A DNA stretch of 12,611 bases, taken from contig CAYYHA010000106.1 in NCBI GenBank assembly GCA_964471535.1, forward strand, positions 1-12,611. The letters run 5' to 3'. A program made the position numbers and the translations under genes. Positions 5,409 to 12,611 of this stretch are shown one piece after another; the stretch's first letter is position 1, and the number at the start of each line of letters is the position of its first letter. Source of the DNA: CAYYHA01 sp964471535. GTDB lineage: Bacteria > Myxococcota > Myxococcia > SLRQ01. The notes under the pieces were generated by a model. That model saw only the letters and a list, made by a program, of their open reading frames with translations. It had not been told where the DNA came from and made no database searches.

Positions 5409-7166
5409 TCACCATCCCTCGGTGCCCGTGTGCGTGTTGAAGCTCGGCGTGCCCCCAGTGGCCTCGTTCGAGCCGGCGCCAAAGCGGATTCGTCGCACCC
5501 GGTCCGGCGCGACGAGCACGGTGCGGGCCAGCCGCCGGCCGCCCCCCTCTTCCTCTATCTCGAGCTGGTGGCTGCCCATGGCCAGCTCGAAGGCCTTGGC
5601 GTCCCGATGGCGACCGAGGTCCCGGCCGTCGACGCGGACGCGGCAGGGGCGAGGACACTCGACGAACAGGGTGCCGGCGCGGTTGGGGCCAGTGGCAGGG
5701 ACGGTCCGCTTGGCTCGCGGCCGCTGCCGGAGGGCCTGACCCCCTCGACTCCGCAACTTCGTTGCCCGTGCGGTGGTCGCCGCGGCCGCGGGCCGGGTCC
5801 TGGCGCTTTCCGTGGGGTGGGCCCTCGGTCGGGCCCGCGGCGTGGCCCCTGGGCCTCGGTCGGGCTCGCTCTCGGCAGTGGACCGTTGAGTGGCCGGCGC
5901 ACGGGGATCGGCGCTTGGGAAGGGCTCGACGATGCGGGCATCCTCGGGCACCCGGGGCGCACCGAACGGATGAAGGGAGAGAAGGAGGCCGCCGGCGACG
6001 GCCAGGGCCCCGACCAGTGCGAAGAGCAGCAGCCGCTCGGCGGAGCGGGTCCCCCGCCGAGGCTGGTGCACCCGCTGTGGACCTGCGTCCACATCTGTCT
6101 CGTATTCGGTCTGGCCAGCCTCCGGTGAGGGCGGCTGATCGCCTGCACCGGAAGCGGCGGCGGACGGCGCACTGGCGCCGCGGGGCAGGCGGCCCGTGGC
6201 CACCGTGTCGGGCGCGTCCGAGGCCACCGGCGGTACCGAATCCTCGGCGAGCGCCTTGGCGCCGAAGAGTGTCTTGCCGAAGGCACGCAGCGCAGCAGCC
6301 GGGGTGCCCTGCAGGACCTCGGGGAGATGGGCTTCGATGCGCTCGTGGAGGTGCCGTGCGCTGGGCAGCCGGGCGCCGCGATCCTTCTGCAGGAGGCTGT
6401 CCACCAGGGCATCGAACCAAGGGGGCAGGTCGGGGCGCAGGATCGAGGGCGGTGGCGCCTCGACCTGGTGGATGGCGGCCAGGGTCTCGTAGTCGGTCTT
6501 CCGTTTGAAGAGGCGCCGGCCGGTGGCCAGCTCGTGCAGGACGACGCCCAGAGAGAAGAGGTCGCTCCGGCCGTCGAGCGGCTCTTGCGCGATCTGCTCC
6601 GGAGACATGTAGGCGTACTTTCCCTTGAGGATCCCGGCCCGAGTGGCCTCTGTCTGCACCCTACTCTTGGCGACGCCCAGATCGAGCAGCTTCACCTGCC
6701 CATGGCGTGAGATCATGATGTTCTGGGGGCTGATGTCCCGGTGCACGATCCCTAGGGGTCGTCCCGATTCGTCACGGGCTTCGTGGAGCGCTGCGAGGGC
6801 GTCGCTGACCGCAAGGCCGATGCAGAGGACAACCTCGAGCGGTAGCGCCACTCCCTCGGCTCCGGCCTTCCGCCACCAGGCGCGGGCGGTCCACCCATCG
6901 ATGGACTCCATCGCCAGGAAGTACTCCCCCTCCACCTCGCCGAAGTCGAAGACCTGCACGAGATGGGGGTGGGCGATCGCGGCGGTCAATCGCGCCTCGG
7001 TGAGGAACATCTGGATGACACTCTCCTCGCCCAAGACCTCGCGCCGGAGGCGTTTGACGACGACCTCCTTCGCGAAGCCCTCCGGGCCGGCGAGGCGCGC
7101 CCGGTACACCTCTGCGAAGCCACCCCGGCCGAGGGGCTCGAGGAGTTCGTAGCGGCCGAAGTGCAT
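5409..7166 (-). CDS. Transmembrane Ser/Thr protein kinase with PEGA-like C-terminal domain
   Basis: Hanks-type kinase of 585 residues that should phosphorylate Ser/Thr on unknown targets. Kinase domain about 6-280: Gly loop GRGGFAEVY (13-21), ATP-binding Lys38 in VVVKRL, alphaC Glu57, catalytic loop HRDISPQN (142-149), DLG instead of DFG (162-164), and SPE instead of APE (188-190). The catalytic Lys, Asp144, Asn149 and Asp162 are all present, so activity is expected. A Pro/Ala/Ser linker leads to one membrane helix (about 379-398, RLLLFALVGALAVAGGLLL). Next comes an Arg/Pro/Ala-rich basic stretch (about 420-495) and a PEGA-like beta domain (about 498-562, CPRPCRVRVDGRDLG). With the kinase inside, the PEGA part would face the periplasm. 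It lies 52 bases after the Cys-rich lipoprotein gene on the same strand, so it may be the last gene of that operon. No strong Shine-Dalgarno sequence precedes ATG 7166; the start is set by the kinase N-terminus. Confidence 0.93.
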   Translation of the reverse strand: MHFGRYELLEPLGRGGFAEVYRARLAGPEGFAKEVVVKRLRREVLGEESVIQMFLTEARLTAAIAHPHLVQVFDFGEVEGEYFLAMESIDGWTARAWWRKAGAEGVALPLEVVLCIGLAVSDALAALHEARDESGRPLGIVHRDISPQNIMISRHGQVKLLDLGVAKSRVQTEATRAGILKGKYAYMSPEQIAQEPLDGRSDLFSLGVVLHELATGRRLFKRKTDYETLAAIHQVEAPPPSILRPDLPPWFDALVDSLLQKDRGARLPSARHLHERIEAHLPEVLQGTPAAALRAFGKTLFGAKALAEDSVPPVASDAPDTVATGRLPRGASAPSAAASGAGDQPPSPEAGQTEYETDVDAGPQRVHQPRRGTRSAERLLLFALVGALAVAGGLLLSLHPFGAPRVPEDARIVEPFPSADPRAPATQRSTAESEPDRGPGATPRARPRAHPTESARTRPAAAATTARATKLRSRGGQALRQRPRAKRTVPATGPNRAGTLFVECPRPCRVRVDGRDLGRHRDAKAFELAMGSHQLEIEEEGGGRRLARTVLVAPDRVRRIRFGAGSNEATGGTPSFNTHTGTEGW

Positions 7167-7218
7167 GCGCGCCTACGATAGCACCCGCGCCGGCTCCGGT
7201 CGCGCTGTCCGAAGGTGG

Positions 7219-8337
7219 CTACTGTGCTGCGCGCACCTCGGCGCAGGTGATGCCCTCGTCGGGGGCGCAGTTTCGGCCGATCACGCAGCCGCCCACGCCG
7301 TTGATGTTCACGCAGGAGAGCTGTCCTCGGCATTGATTCCCGTCTACCTGGCAGGGCTTTCGCGTCAGGCCGCAGACCCGATCGGTCACATCACAGGTGT
7401 CCTGGGGGCAGTCGAGGTCCTGCACACAGGAGCAGAAGCCGGTGCCGCCGGCCCCGCCCTCGCTCCCGATGCAGCGCCCTGCGCAGCGACCGGACTGGGC
7501 GTCGCATCGTCCACCAGGGCAGTCGTCGTCGGTCTCACAGGCGGCGCCCGTCGCAGGACACTCCTCGTCGCGGCTGCACAGCGCCTGGGTGAGGATGACC
7601 ACGTAGTGGCAGCCGAAGCCGTTGGGACAGGGCTGACCCTCGGAGCAGTCGACTCCGCAGAAGCTCCCGCGGCCCCCGGGGATGGAGGTGTCCACCAGAC
7701 AGTAGTTGGCGGGGGCATCGCAGGCACCCGAGAGGCCCTGGCCCGGCGTCCGCTCACACTGGCGGCAGTAGGGGCCACGGGTGTCCTCGACACAGACGGT
7801 ATCCCCGATCTCCGGATCGAGTTCGCACAGCTCTTTGAGCCCGCAGAAGCTCTGATCGTCGCAGAGATCGCTTTTGCAGCGTCCCACCTCGCACTCTGGA
7901 TCGTCCTCGGGACAGCGGCAGACCTGGCGCAGGGGGCAATCCCCATTGACGCGGCAGCCCGGCTCGCAGCGGAAGGTCACGAGATTGCACAGGGTTCCAA
8001 TGGGACAGTGCAGGTCGCTCGTGCAGCGGTTCTTCTCGATGCACTGATCGTTGTTGCGATCGCAGAAGAGGTCCTCCGGGCAGTCGTCGTTGGTAAAACA
8101 GCCCACCCGAGGTTGGCAGGTGCCCGCGGCGTTACAGAACTCCCCTTCGGCACACGCGCTGTCGGTGGTGCACAGACACAGGGGCGGATTGAAGTCCTTG
8201 GAGCAGATGAAACCGGGACCGTTCTGCTCCACGCACTGTGCGTCGTTGACGCAGCCGCCCACGAAGCCCGGATCCTCGGGGCAAGCGGAGAGGAGCAGCA
8301 AAGCGAAGCCGCCGGCGAGGAGAGCAGTCCAGCGCAT
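7219..8337 (-). CDS. Cys-rich repeat lipoprotein, translationally coupled to the TIG-repeat gene
   Basis: A 372-residue exported lipoprotein with a clear signal peptide (MRWTALLAGGFALLLLSAC) and lipobox LSAC, Cys19 being the lipidation site. By my count 53 of 372 residues are Cys. Most lie in modules spaced C-x5-C-x5-C-x5/6-C, for example CFTNDDCPEDLFC and CTSDLHCPIGTLC, resembling the Dickkopf-like or EB-like disulfide modules annotated in many myxobacterial lipoproteins. Between them are less regular segments (YCRQCERTPGQGLSG, GFGCHYVVILTQALC). No enzyme domain is visible. Start 8337 is chosen over the open frame reaching 8544 because it gives a textbook lipoprotein signal and because its ATG shares its A with the TGA of the upstream gene (TGATG), implying translational coupling. 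A role in the cell envelope, as a disulfide-stabilised structural or binding protein, is inference. Confidence 0.87.
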   Translation of the reverse strand: MRWTALLAGGFALLLLSACPEDPGFVGGCVNDAQCVEQNGPGFICSKDFNPPLCLCTTDSACAEGEFCNAAGTCQPRVGCFTNDDCPEDLFCDRNNDQCIEKNRCTSDLHCPIGTLCNLVTFRCEPGCRVNGDCPLRQVCRCPEDDPECEVGRCKSDLCDDQSFCGLKELCELDPEIGDTVCVEDTRGPYCRQCERTPGQGLSGACDAPANYCLVDTSIPGGRGSFCGVDCSEGQPCPNGFGCHYVVILTQALCSRDEECPATGAACETDDDCPGGRCDAQSGRCAGRCIGSEGGAGGTGFCSCVQDLDCPQDTCDVTDRVCGLTRKPCQVDGNQCRGQLSCVNINGVGGCVIGRNCAPDEGITCAEVRAAQ

Positions 8338-11300
8338 CAAGGCACCACGAAGCTCTGGCTGTCCAGGGTGAAGGAGTTCCATGCACCGAGTCCGAGCTGT
8401 CCGTAAGAGAAGTGGTCGAAGTCGAAGCGGGCGGAGAGGGCGGTGATGAGGGTGAGCGAGAGGGCAGGGCTCTGGCGTAGCACCTCGAGCACCGCCGGTG
8501 GCACGTCCACCTGCGTCTCGGTGCCCGGAAGAATGATCTGCCACAGGGGCTTGGGAACGAAGCCGGGCTCATCGATGAAGATCAGGACCACGTCGGGAAC
8601 GGGCGTGCCGTCGTAGGCCCACTGGACCCGCCCCCCGGTGAGCGCGCCGCCCGGTACGGGCGAGATGAGGCGCGTCATCGGCTGCATTGGGCCGATGTCC
8701 ACCCCCTGCTCGAGGTCCCCGATCTGCCGCCGGTAATAGAGGGAGAGGGGATAGCTGCCTCCGTTGGTGGTCATGTTGAGGAAGACGAAGCCGTCTCCGG
8801 GCAGCCTGGGGTGCCGCTCGAAGAGGAAGGTGTTGGTGGTGTTTTGCACCTGCCCAATGTAGGCGGCGCCCTCCCCGCCGAGTTCCAGGTAGCTGTAGGT
8901 CAGGTGCACGGGACCGAGGTCCGGCTGCGGCGGGTTCACCAGTCGGATGGGGACCGAGAGGTCCATGTGCATCGAGAGGACCACGTCGCCGCGCAGCGGC
9001 GGCTGGCAGCCGCCAGCCTGGTTGCAGATCTCTCCTGCATCGCAGGCGGCGTCGACGGTGCAAAGACAGTAGGCGAAGTCGTTTGGGTTCTCTGGATCCC
9101 AGTCGCTGGGCCCCTTCTGGCACTCGAAGCCACCGGGGCAGGCCCGGTTCGGAGTGCAGATGGGGGGATCGATGGCGGGCACTTCGATGCCCCGGGTGAT
9201 CCCCATGAGGATGGGCTCGAAGGTCTCCACCGCCTGCCCCGTCGCGTCGGTCGTCGTCGTCTTGATGCCGTAGAAGGCGTAGACGGCGACGTTGCCGGGC
9301 CGTGAGGGCAGGATGAAGGTGCCGCAGTCCTCGCTCACCACCTGGTAGAAGGGCGGGCTTCCGAAGGGCGGAAGGCGGGTCACGGAGGGCGTGGTCACGA
9401 AGACCCGCGCCTCCTCGACCTGGTTGGGGCCTAGCTCGATGCCCGGGGGCAGCTTGAAGCCGCAGACGGTGCCCAGCGAGCCGCCGGGGCCGCTGCCACC
9501 GACGAAGGCGGGCGGGGGGAAGACGGGAGGCGGGCCCGGCTCCCCCTCGTTGGGGGTGAGATAGAGGGTGAGATCGCGGGCGTCGATGCGGCTGACCGTC
9601 ACCGCCTCATAGCCGGCCTTGAAGGCGCTGACGTCGACGGGCTTCACCAGGGAGGGATCGCTGAAGGTCACCTGCCCTCTCTCGTTCGTCTGGCCCGAGA
9701 AGACGCTGCCGTCGCCGAGGACCACGGTGGCGCCGTCCACCGGGATGCCGACGATCGCGTCGAGGAGGGTGATGTTGATCGTGCCGGCCATGGGCCCGCC
9801 GCTGGCACCGCCGCGGACGTTGGTGGGGTCGTAGTACTGGAAGGCCTTGGGCAGCACGGCGGTGCTGCCGCCGCTCTCGACCTCCACGTCCACGAGACCG
9901 GGGCTGCCCGGCGGCGTCCTGACGGCGAGGAGGTTTTGTCCGGTGCGCTGCACCACCGTGGCAGCGGCGCCGCCGAAGCGCACGATGGCATCGTCACCGA
10001 AGCCGCTGCCCTTCAGAACCACGTAGGTGCCGCCCGCCTGCGCGCCACGCGCTGGCTCCACCTGGGCGAGGGCAAGTTCGTCCACGTAGACGAAGGCGCC
10101 GCGTCCGCGGCCCTCGACCCGCTCGACCCCGCTGCCGGTGCCCACCACCACGTCGGCGGGTCCCGGCGAGCCCGGCGGGGTGACGGCGGTGAGGGTCGCC
10201 GGGTCCACGACCGTCACGTCGGTGGCGGGCAAGGCGCCGACGCGCACCTCGACCCCGGGGGCGAAGCCACTTCCCGTGACCGTGATCGCCGTGCCGCCAG
10301 CGGCCGGGCCCGAGGCGGGATCGACCCCGGCGACTTGGATGGGCTCGTAGTAGGTGAAGGCGGCCGGCAGCCGCGCGCCGCCGCGGACGTTCCTGACCTG
10401 CACGTCGACGCTGCCGGCGCTGGCGGCCGGCGGGCTCTGCACGCGAACCTGATGGGCATCGACGACCACCGCGCCCGAGAGGTCGGTCTCTCCGAAGCGG
10501 ACCTGCAGCCCCGGATGGTCGAGGCCCGTTCCCACAAGAATCACCTCGGTGCCCCCATCCGTCGGGCCTCGAGCCGGCGAGACGGAGAGCAGGGTCACGT
10601 CGCGGAGATCGGGGTCCACGTAGGCGAAGCCGCGCGGGAGCGTGGTGGTCCCGCGGGGATGGACGACGCTCACGTCCACCACCGTGCCTGGAGTGCCGGG
10701 GGGCACGGTGGCCACCAGGGCATCGGGGCCGCTCGACGCGAGATTCGTCGCCGGCGCCCCGCCGAAGCGCACCTCGGTGGCCCCTGCAAGCCCCTCTCCC
10801 CGCAGTGTGACGATCTGCCCGCCCGCTGCGTCGCCCACCGGCGGATCCACACGGTCGAGGCGGGGGGCCGCGTAGTAGGTGAAGCGCCGCCGCAACCTCG
10901 CCTCGCCGTTGCTGTTGAAGAGCAGCAGGTCCACCGTCTCCGGCTGTGGGTGGGGCGGCGCGACGAAGGTAAGCGTCTGGGCGTCGAGGAGGGTGACGTC
11001 GATGCCCGCCCGTCCGCCGAGGAGGACGAGGGTGTCCTCGGTGAAGCCGTCGCCGGTGACCGTGACGGTGACCCCGCCGTCGAGGGGGGCGGCATCGGGG
11101 CTCAACGAGGAGGCCTCCACCGGTGTGTAGTAGGTGAAGCAGCCGGTGCACACCGCCTCGCCGTTGGGGTTCTGGACCCGCACGTCGCGCGCCCCCACCA
11201 CCCCCGGCGGCGTGACCACCTCGATGGTGTCGTCGTCGATGACCGTAAACTCGATCGCCGTGTTGGCTCCGAAGAGGATCGCGGTCTTCCCGTCCACGTC

Positions 11301-11654
11301 ATCGCCCACTTTGGCGAAGGGCTCGACGAAGCCGCGGCCTCGCAGGGTCACCCGCGTGCCTCCAGCCGCGGGACCGCGGACGGGGACGACCTCGTCGATG
11401 CGGAAGTCCACTGCCATGCCTCCGTCGCCGGCGTCGGGACCTCCATCGTCGCCTCCGTCCTTGAGGCCTGCGTCGGGGCCACCGTCCTTGGGCCCTGCGT
11501 CGGGGCCGCCGGCATCCGCCGCGTCGGCTGTCCCGCCATCGGGCGCCCCGCCGCCCCCACACTGGCAGGCGCCGGTGGCCAGCAGGAGGAGCGCTAGCAC
11601 GCCGGCGAGGTGCAAGCGGGGGCGTCGAACATCGTTACGTTTCAGAAGAGCCAT
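8337..11654 (-). CDS. IPT/TIG-repeat lipoprotein with carboxypeptidase-regulatory-like and Cys-rich segments
   Basis: A 1105-residue exported protein. Residues 1-30 form a signal ending TGAC, a relaxed lipobox with Cys30 (C-Q-C-G follows). A DGG/DAG linker covers about 33-80. Six IPT/TIG immunoglobulin-like repeats follow, about 85-176, 177-262, 263-344, 345-435, 436-523 and 524-608. Each opens with a P-x2-G-(x)-GG motif (VRGPAAGGTRVTLRG, ARGPTDGGTEVILVG) and closes with an F-x-Y strand (FTYYTP, FAYVDP, FQYYDP). About 610-700 resembles a carboxypeptidase-regulatory-like domain (GTINITLLDAIVGIPVDGA, TNERGQVTF, AFKAGYEAVTV). Cys modules lie at about 832-883. The last 220 residues (YSYLELGGEGAAYIG, SPVPGGALTGGRVQWAYDG) are beta-rich and not one I recognise. 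GGGGAGAG five bases before ATG 11654 supports the start. It lies 24 bases after the PPC gene and overlaps the next gene by one base. A surface adhesion or matrix role is the family-based guess. Confidence 0.9.
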   Translation of the reverse strand: MALLKRNDVRRPRLHLAGVLALLLLATGACQCGGGGAPDGGTADAADAGGPDAGPKDGGPDAGLKDGGDDGGPDAGDGGMAVDFRIDEVVPVRGPAAGGTRVTLRGRGFVEPFAKVGDDVDGKTAILFGANTAIEFTVIDDDTIEVVTPPGVVGARDVRVQNPNGEAVCTGCFTYYTPVEASSLSPDAAPLDGGVTVTVTGDGFTEDTLVLLGGRAGIDVTLLDAQTLTFVAPPHPQPETVDLLLFNSNGEARLRRRFTYYAAPRLDRVDPPVGDAAGGQIVTLRGEGLAGATEVRFGGAPATNLASSGPDALVATVPPGTPGTVVDVSVVHPRGTTTLPRGFAYVDPDLRDVTLLSVSPARGPTDGGTEVILVGTGLDHPGLQVRFGETDLSGAVVVDAHQVRVQSPPAASAGSVDVQVRNVRGGARLPAAFTYYEPIQVAGVDPASGPAAGGTAITVTGSGFAPGVEVRVGALPATDVTVVDPATLTAVTPPGSPGPADVVVGTGSGVERVEGRGRGAFVYVDELALAQVEPARGAQAGGTYVVLKGSGFGDDAIVRFGGAAATVVQRTGQNLLAVRTPPGSPGLVDVEVESGGSTAVLPKAFQYYDPTNVRGGASGGPMAGTINITLLDAIVGIPVDGATVVLGDGSVFSGQTNERGQVTFSDPSLVKPVDVSAFKAGYEAVTVSRIDARDLTLYLTPNEGEPGPPPVFPPPAFVGGSGPGGSLGTVCGFKLPPGIELGPNQVEEARVFVTTPSVTRLPPFGSPPFYQVVSEDCGTFILPSRPGNVAVYAFYGIKTTTTDATGQAVETFEPILMGITRGIEVPAIDPPICTPNRACPGGFECQKGPSDWDPENPNDFAYCLCTVDAACDAGEICNQAGGCQPPLRGDVVLSMHMDLSVPIRLVNPPQPDLGPVHLTYSYLELGGEGAAYIGQVQNTTNTFLFERHPRLPGDGFVFLNMTTNGGSYPLSLYYRRQIGDLEQGVDIGPMQPMTRLISPVPGGALTGGRVQWAYDGTPVPDVVLIFIDEPGFVPKPLWQIILPGTETQVDVPPAVLEVLRQSPALSLTLITALSARFDFDHFSYGQLGLGAWNSFTLDSQSFVVP
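11455..11508 (-). repeat. 27-bp tandem repeat encoding the DAG/KDGG linker
   Basis: Two tandem 27-base units (11455-11481 and 11482-11508) match at 24 of 27 bases and encode nine-residue DAGxKDGGx units after the signal peptide of the TIG protein. In-frame repeats like this can change copy number by slippage, altering linker length. Confidence 0.7.
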
Positions 11655-11659
11655 CGTCG

Positions 11660-11667
11660 CTCTCCCC
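11660..11667 (-). promoter_or_regulatory. Ribosome binding site of the TIG-repeat lipoprotein gene
   Basis: The minus strand reads GGGGAGAG, 5 bases before ATG 11654, inside the 24-base gap after the upstream stop (TAG, 11681-11679). It confirms 11654 as the start. Confidence 0.6.
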
Positions 11668-11678
11668 TTCCGAGGCTT

Positions 11679-12611
11679 CTAGGGCAAAGATTCGATCTTC
11701 AGATCGTAGGTGTTTCGCACCGAGGTGTCGGCGACGATGCGCAAAAACGCGCGGCCGGCGCTGGTCGTGGCGATCTCCACCGTCTCCGTCGCCTCAGTGG
11801 TCTCGCTGCGCGCGATGACCGAGGCACCGTCCGAGTCGTAGGCCCACAGGTCGAGGTCTCCCTGCAGGGGATCGTGGGTGAGGCTGACCCGAAGGCGTTC
11901 GCCCCGAGGCTGCTCGATGAGGTACCAATCCTCGTCCGCCGGGCACTTCTGCAGGTTGAAGGTCTCGCCTTCGGGCAGGAGCGCGGCGGCGGTGAAGGCG
12001 TCGTTCTCCTCGAACGGGTCGTCCTCGCAGGGGATGCCCCGTGAGACCAAGACCTGCATGGAGTACTCGGCCCGCACGTCGGTGGTGGTGACGAGGAGGC
12101 CGTAGTCCCCCGGGGTGCTCACGGTGAAGTCCACGACCAGGTTCCCGGTGGCGAGGGCACGCTCGCCCCCAGGTTCGTAGAGCGTGACGCTGAAGTTGGT
12201 GCCGGCCAAGGGCGGCGGGTTCACCGTGCAGCTGATGCGATCGCCTTCGCCGAGCGCGATGCGGTACCAGTCCACCTCCCGGTCGCAGAGCGTCAGGTTC
12301 GAGAGAAGGCCGGGCTCGATGGTCGCCGCCGTCTCATAGGTCTCGTTCTCTTCGAGGGCGTCGGGCAGGCAGGCGGCGGGCTCGCACACGCCGCTTCGGA
12401 TGTCGCAGACCTCGTCGGCGAGGCAGTCGTCGTTGCTGACGCAGGGGGGCACCGACTCGGTGCATTGACCGGTGAGGCGGTTGCAGACGAGGGGACGGAG
12501 GCAGTCCCGGTCGGTGAAGCAGGTGCTCTGTCCCGCGCAGCGCCCCGCGACCACGTCACAGGTGAGACCGGCCCCGCACTCCTCGTCGGTGGTGCACTCC
12601 ACACAGCGCCC
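11679..12611 (-). CDS. Cys-rich protein with two PPC domains (5' end outside window)
   Basis: The frame is open to the right edge, so the N-terminus is missing; 310 residues are visible. The GTG at 12602 falls inside a Cys module (RCVECTTDEEC) and is not a credible start. Visible residues about 6-76 hold three modules of identical spacing C-x5-C-x5-C-x6-C (CTTDEECGAGLTC, CFTDRDCLRPLVC, CVSNDDCLADEVC). Two bacterial pre-peptidase C-terminal (PPC) beta domains follow: about 86-195 (LEENETYETA, LCDREVDWYRI) and about 200-310 (FEENDAFTAA, CPADEDWYLIE), both with the EEN and DWY signatures of the family. PPC domains often sit at the end of secreted proteases, but no protease domain is visible here. 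A lipoprotein like its neighbours is likely. It precedes the TIG gene by 24 bases in the same direction and is probably upstream in the same operon. Confidence 0.87.
   Translation of the reverse strand, partial: GRCVECTTDEECGAGLTCDVVAGRCAGQSTCFTDRDCLRPLVCNRLTGQCTESVPPCVSNDDCLADEVCDIRSGVCEPAACLPDALEENETYETAATIEPGLLSNLTLCDREVDWYRIALGEGDRISCTVNPPPLAGTNFSVTLYEPGGERALATGNLVVDFTVSTPGDYGLLVTTTDVRAEYSMQVLVSRGIPCEDDPFEENDAFTAAALLPEGETFNLQKCPADEDWYLIEQPRGERLRVSLTHDPLQGDLDLWAYDSDGASVIARSETTEATETVEIATTSAGRAFLRIVADTSVRNTYDLKIESLP

Noticed and set aside
4187..5482. Minus-strand open frame of 431 codons opposite cpaF
   Set aside because: CpaF on the plus strand has complete catalytic motifs over the same bases; this frame is Arg/Gly/Leu-rich without motifs and also overlaps the kinase 3' end.
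5242..6420. Minus-strand open frame of 392 codons in another frame of the kinase region
   Set aside because: It overlaps the 3' half of the kinase in a different frame. The kinase frame carries the membrane helix and PEGA-like domain; this one is Arg/Pro-rich noise.
7165..8406. Plus-strand open frame of 413 codons, Ala/Val-rich and superficially protein-like
   Set aside because: Antisense to the Cys-rich lipoprotein; its smooth composition comes from Cys (TGC/TGT) codons read on the other strand as Ala/Thr codons. No domain is visible.
8338..8544. 69-codon N-terminal extension of the Cys-rich lipoprotein (start 8544)
   Set aside because: It would bury a perfect lipoprotein signal inside the protein and overlap the TIG gene by about 200 bases.
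9936..11597. Plus-strand open frame of 553 codons
   Set aside because: Antisense to the IPT/TIG repeats, with a Gly/Arg/Ala/His-rich translation and no recognisable motif.
1..12611. CRISPR array, insertion sequence, phage or toxin-antitoxin genes
   Set aside because: I saw no regularly spaced repeats with unique spacers, no transposase or integrase motif and no small toxin-antitoxin pair. The repeats found are within coding regions or in one short promoter region.

Overview
The window is very GC-rich, and its gene content points to a myxobacterium-like organism (Myxococcota or a related deltaproteobacterial lineage). The signs are large secreted lipoproteins with Asp-Gly-Gly / Pro-Asp-Ala-Gly linkers, many short cysteine-rich modules, IPT/TIG and choice-of-anchor-D (HYDIN-like) repeats, and a transmembrane Ser/Thr kinase with a PEGA-like tail. 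The assignment rests on gene style only; there is no rRNA or taxonomic marker. I see no tRNA, rRNA, CRISPR array, insertion sequence or phage gene.

Layout, left to right. (1) 1-2707, minus: 5' part of a large lipoprotein that runs off the left edge. It has a signal peptide, Cys-rich modules, four HYDIN-like beta repeats, a Cys/Asp-rich segment, a DUF1565-like beta-helix segment and a Gly-rich collagen-like stretch. (2) 2708-2835: intergenic, with a possible promoter overlapped by a tandem direct repeat and a 9-bp-arm inverted repeat. (3) 2836-3462, minus: small coiled-coil/TPR protein. (4) 3557-5386, plus: CpaF/TadA-type secretion ATPase with an unusual low-complexity C-terminal tail of about 215 residues. 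It is divergent from the TPR gene and no other Tad gene is in view. (5) 5409-7166, minus: Ser/Thr protein kinase, convergent with cpaF. (6) 7219-8337, minus: Cys-rich lipoprotein. (7) 8337-11654, minus: lipoprotein with six IPT/TIG repeats. (8) 11679-12611, minus: 3' part of a Cys-rich protein with two PPC domains, cut by the right edge.

Genes 8, 7, 6 and 5 (in transcription order) lie head to tail with gaps of 24, -1 and 52 bases, so they look like one operon: three exported Cys-rich/beta-repeat proteins followed by a membrane kinase whose C-terminal domain is probably outside the membrane. All four exported proteins in the window share one cysteine spacing (C-x5-C-x5-C-x4..6-C). My reading is that this is a cell-surface protein locus with its own signalling kinase, beside an orphan CpaF-type ATPase. 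A functional link between these parts is inference.

The minus-strand genes are opposed by long open frames on the plus strand. These are by-products of high GC and are not annotated.
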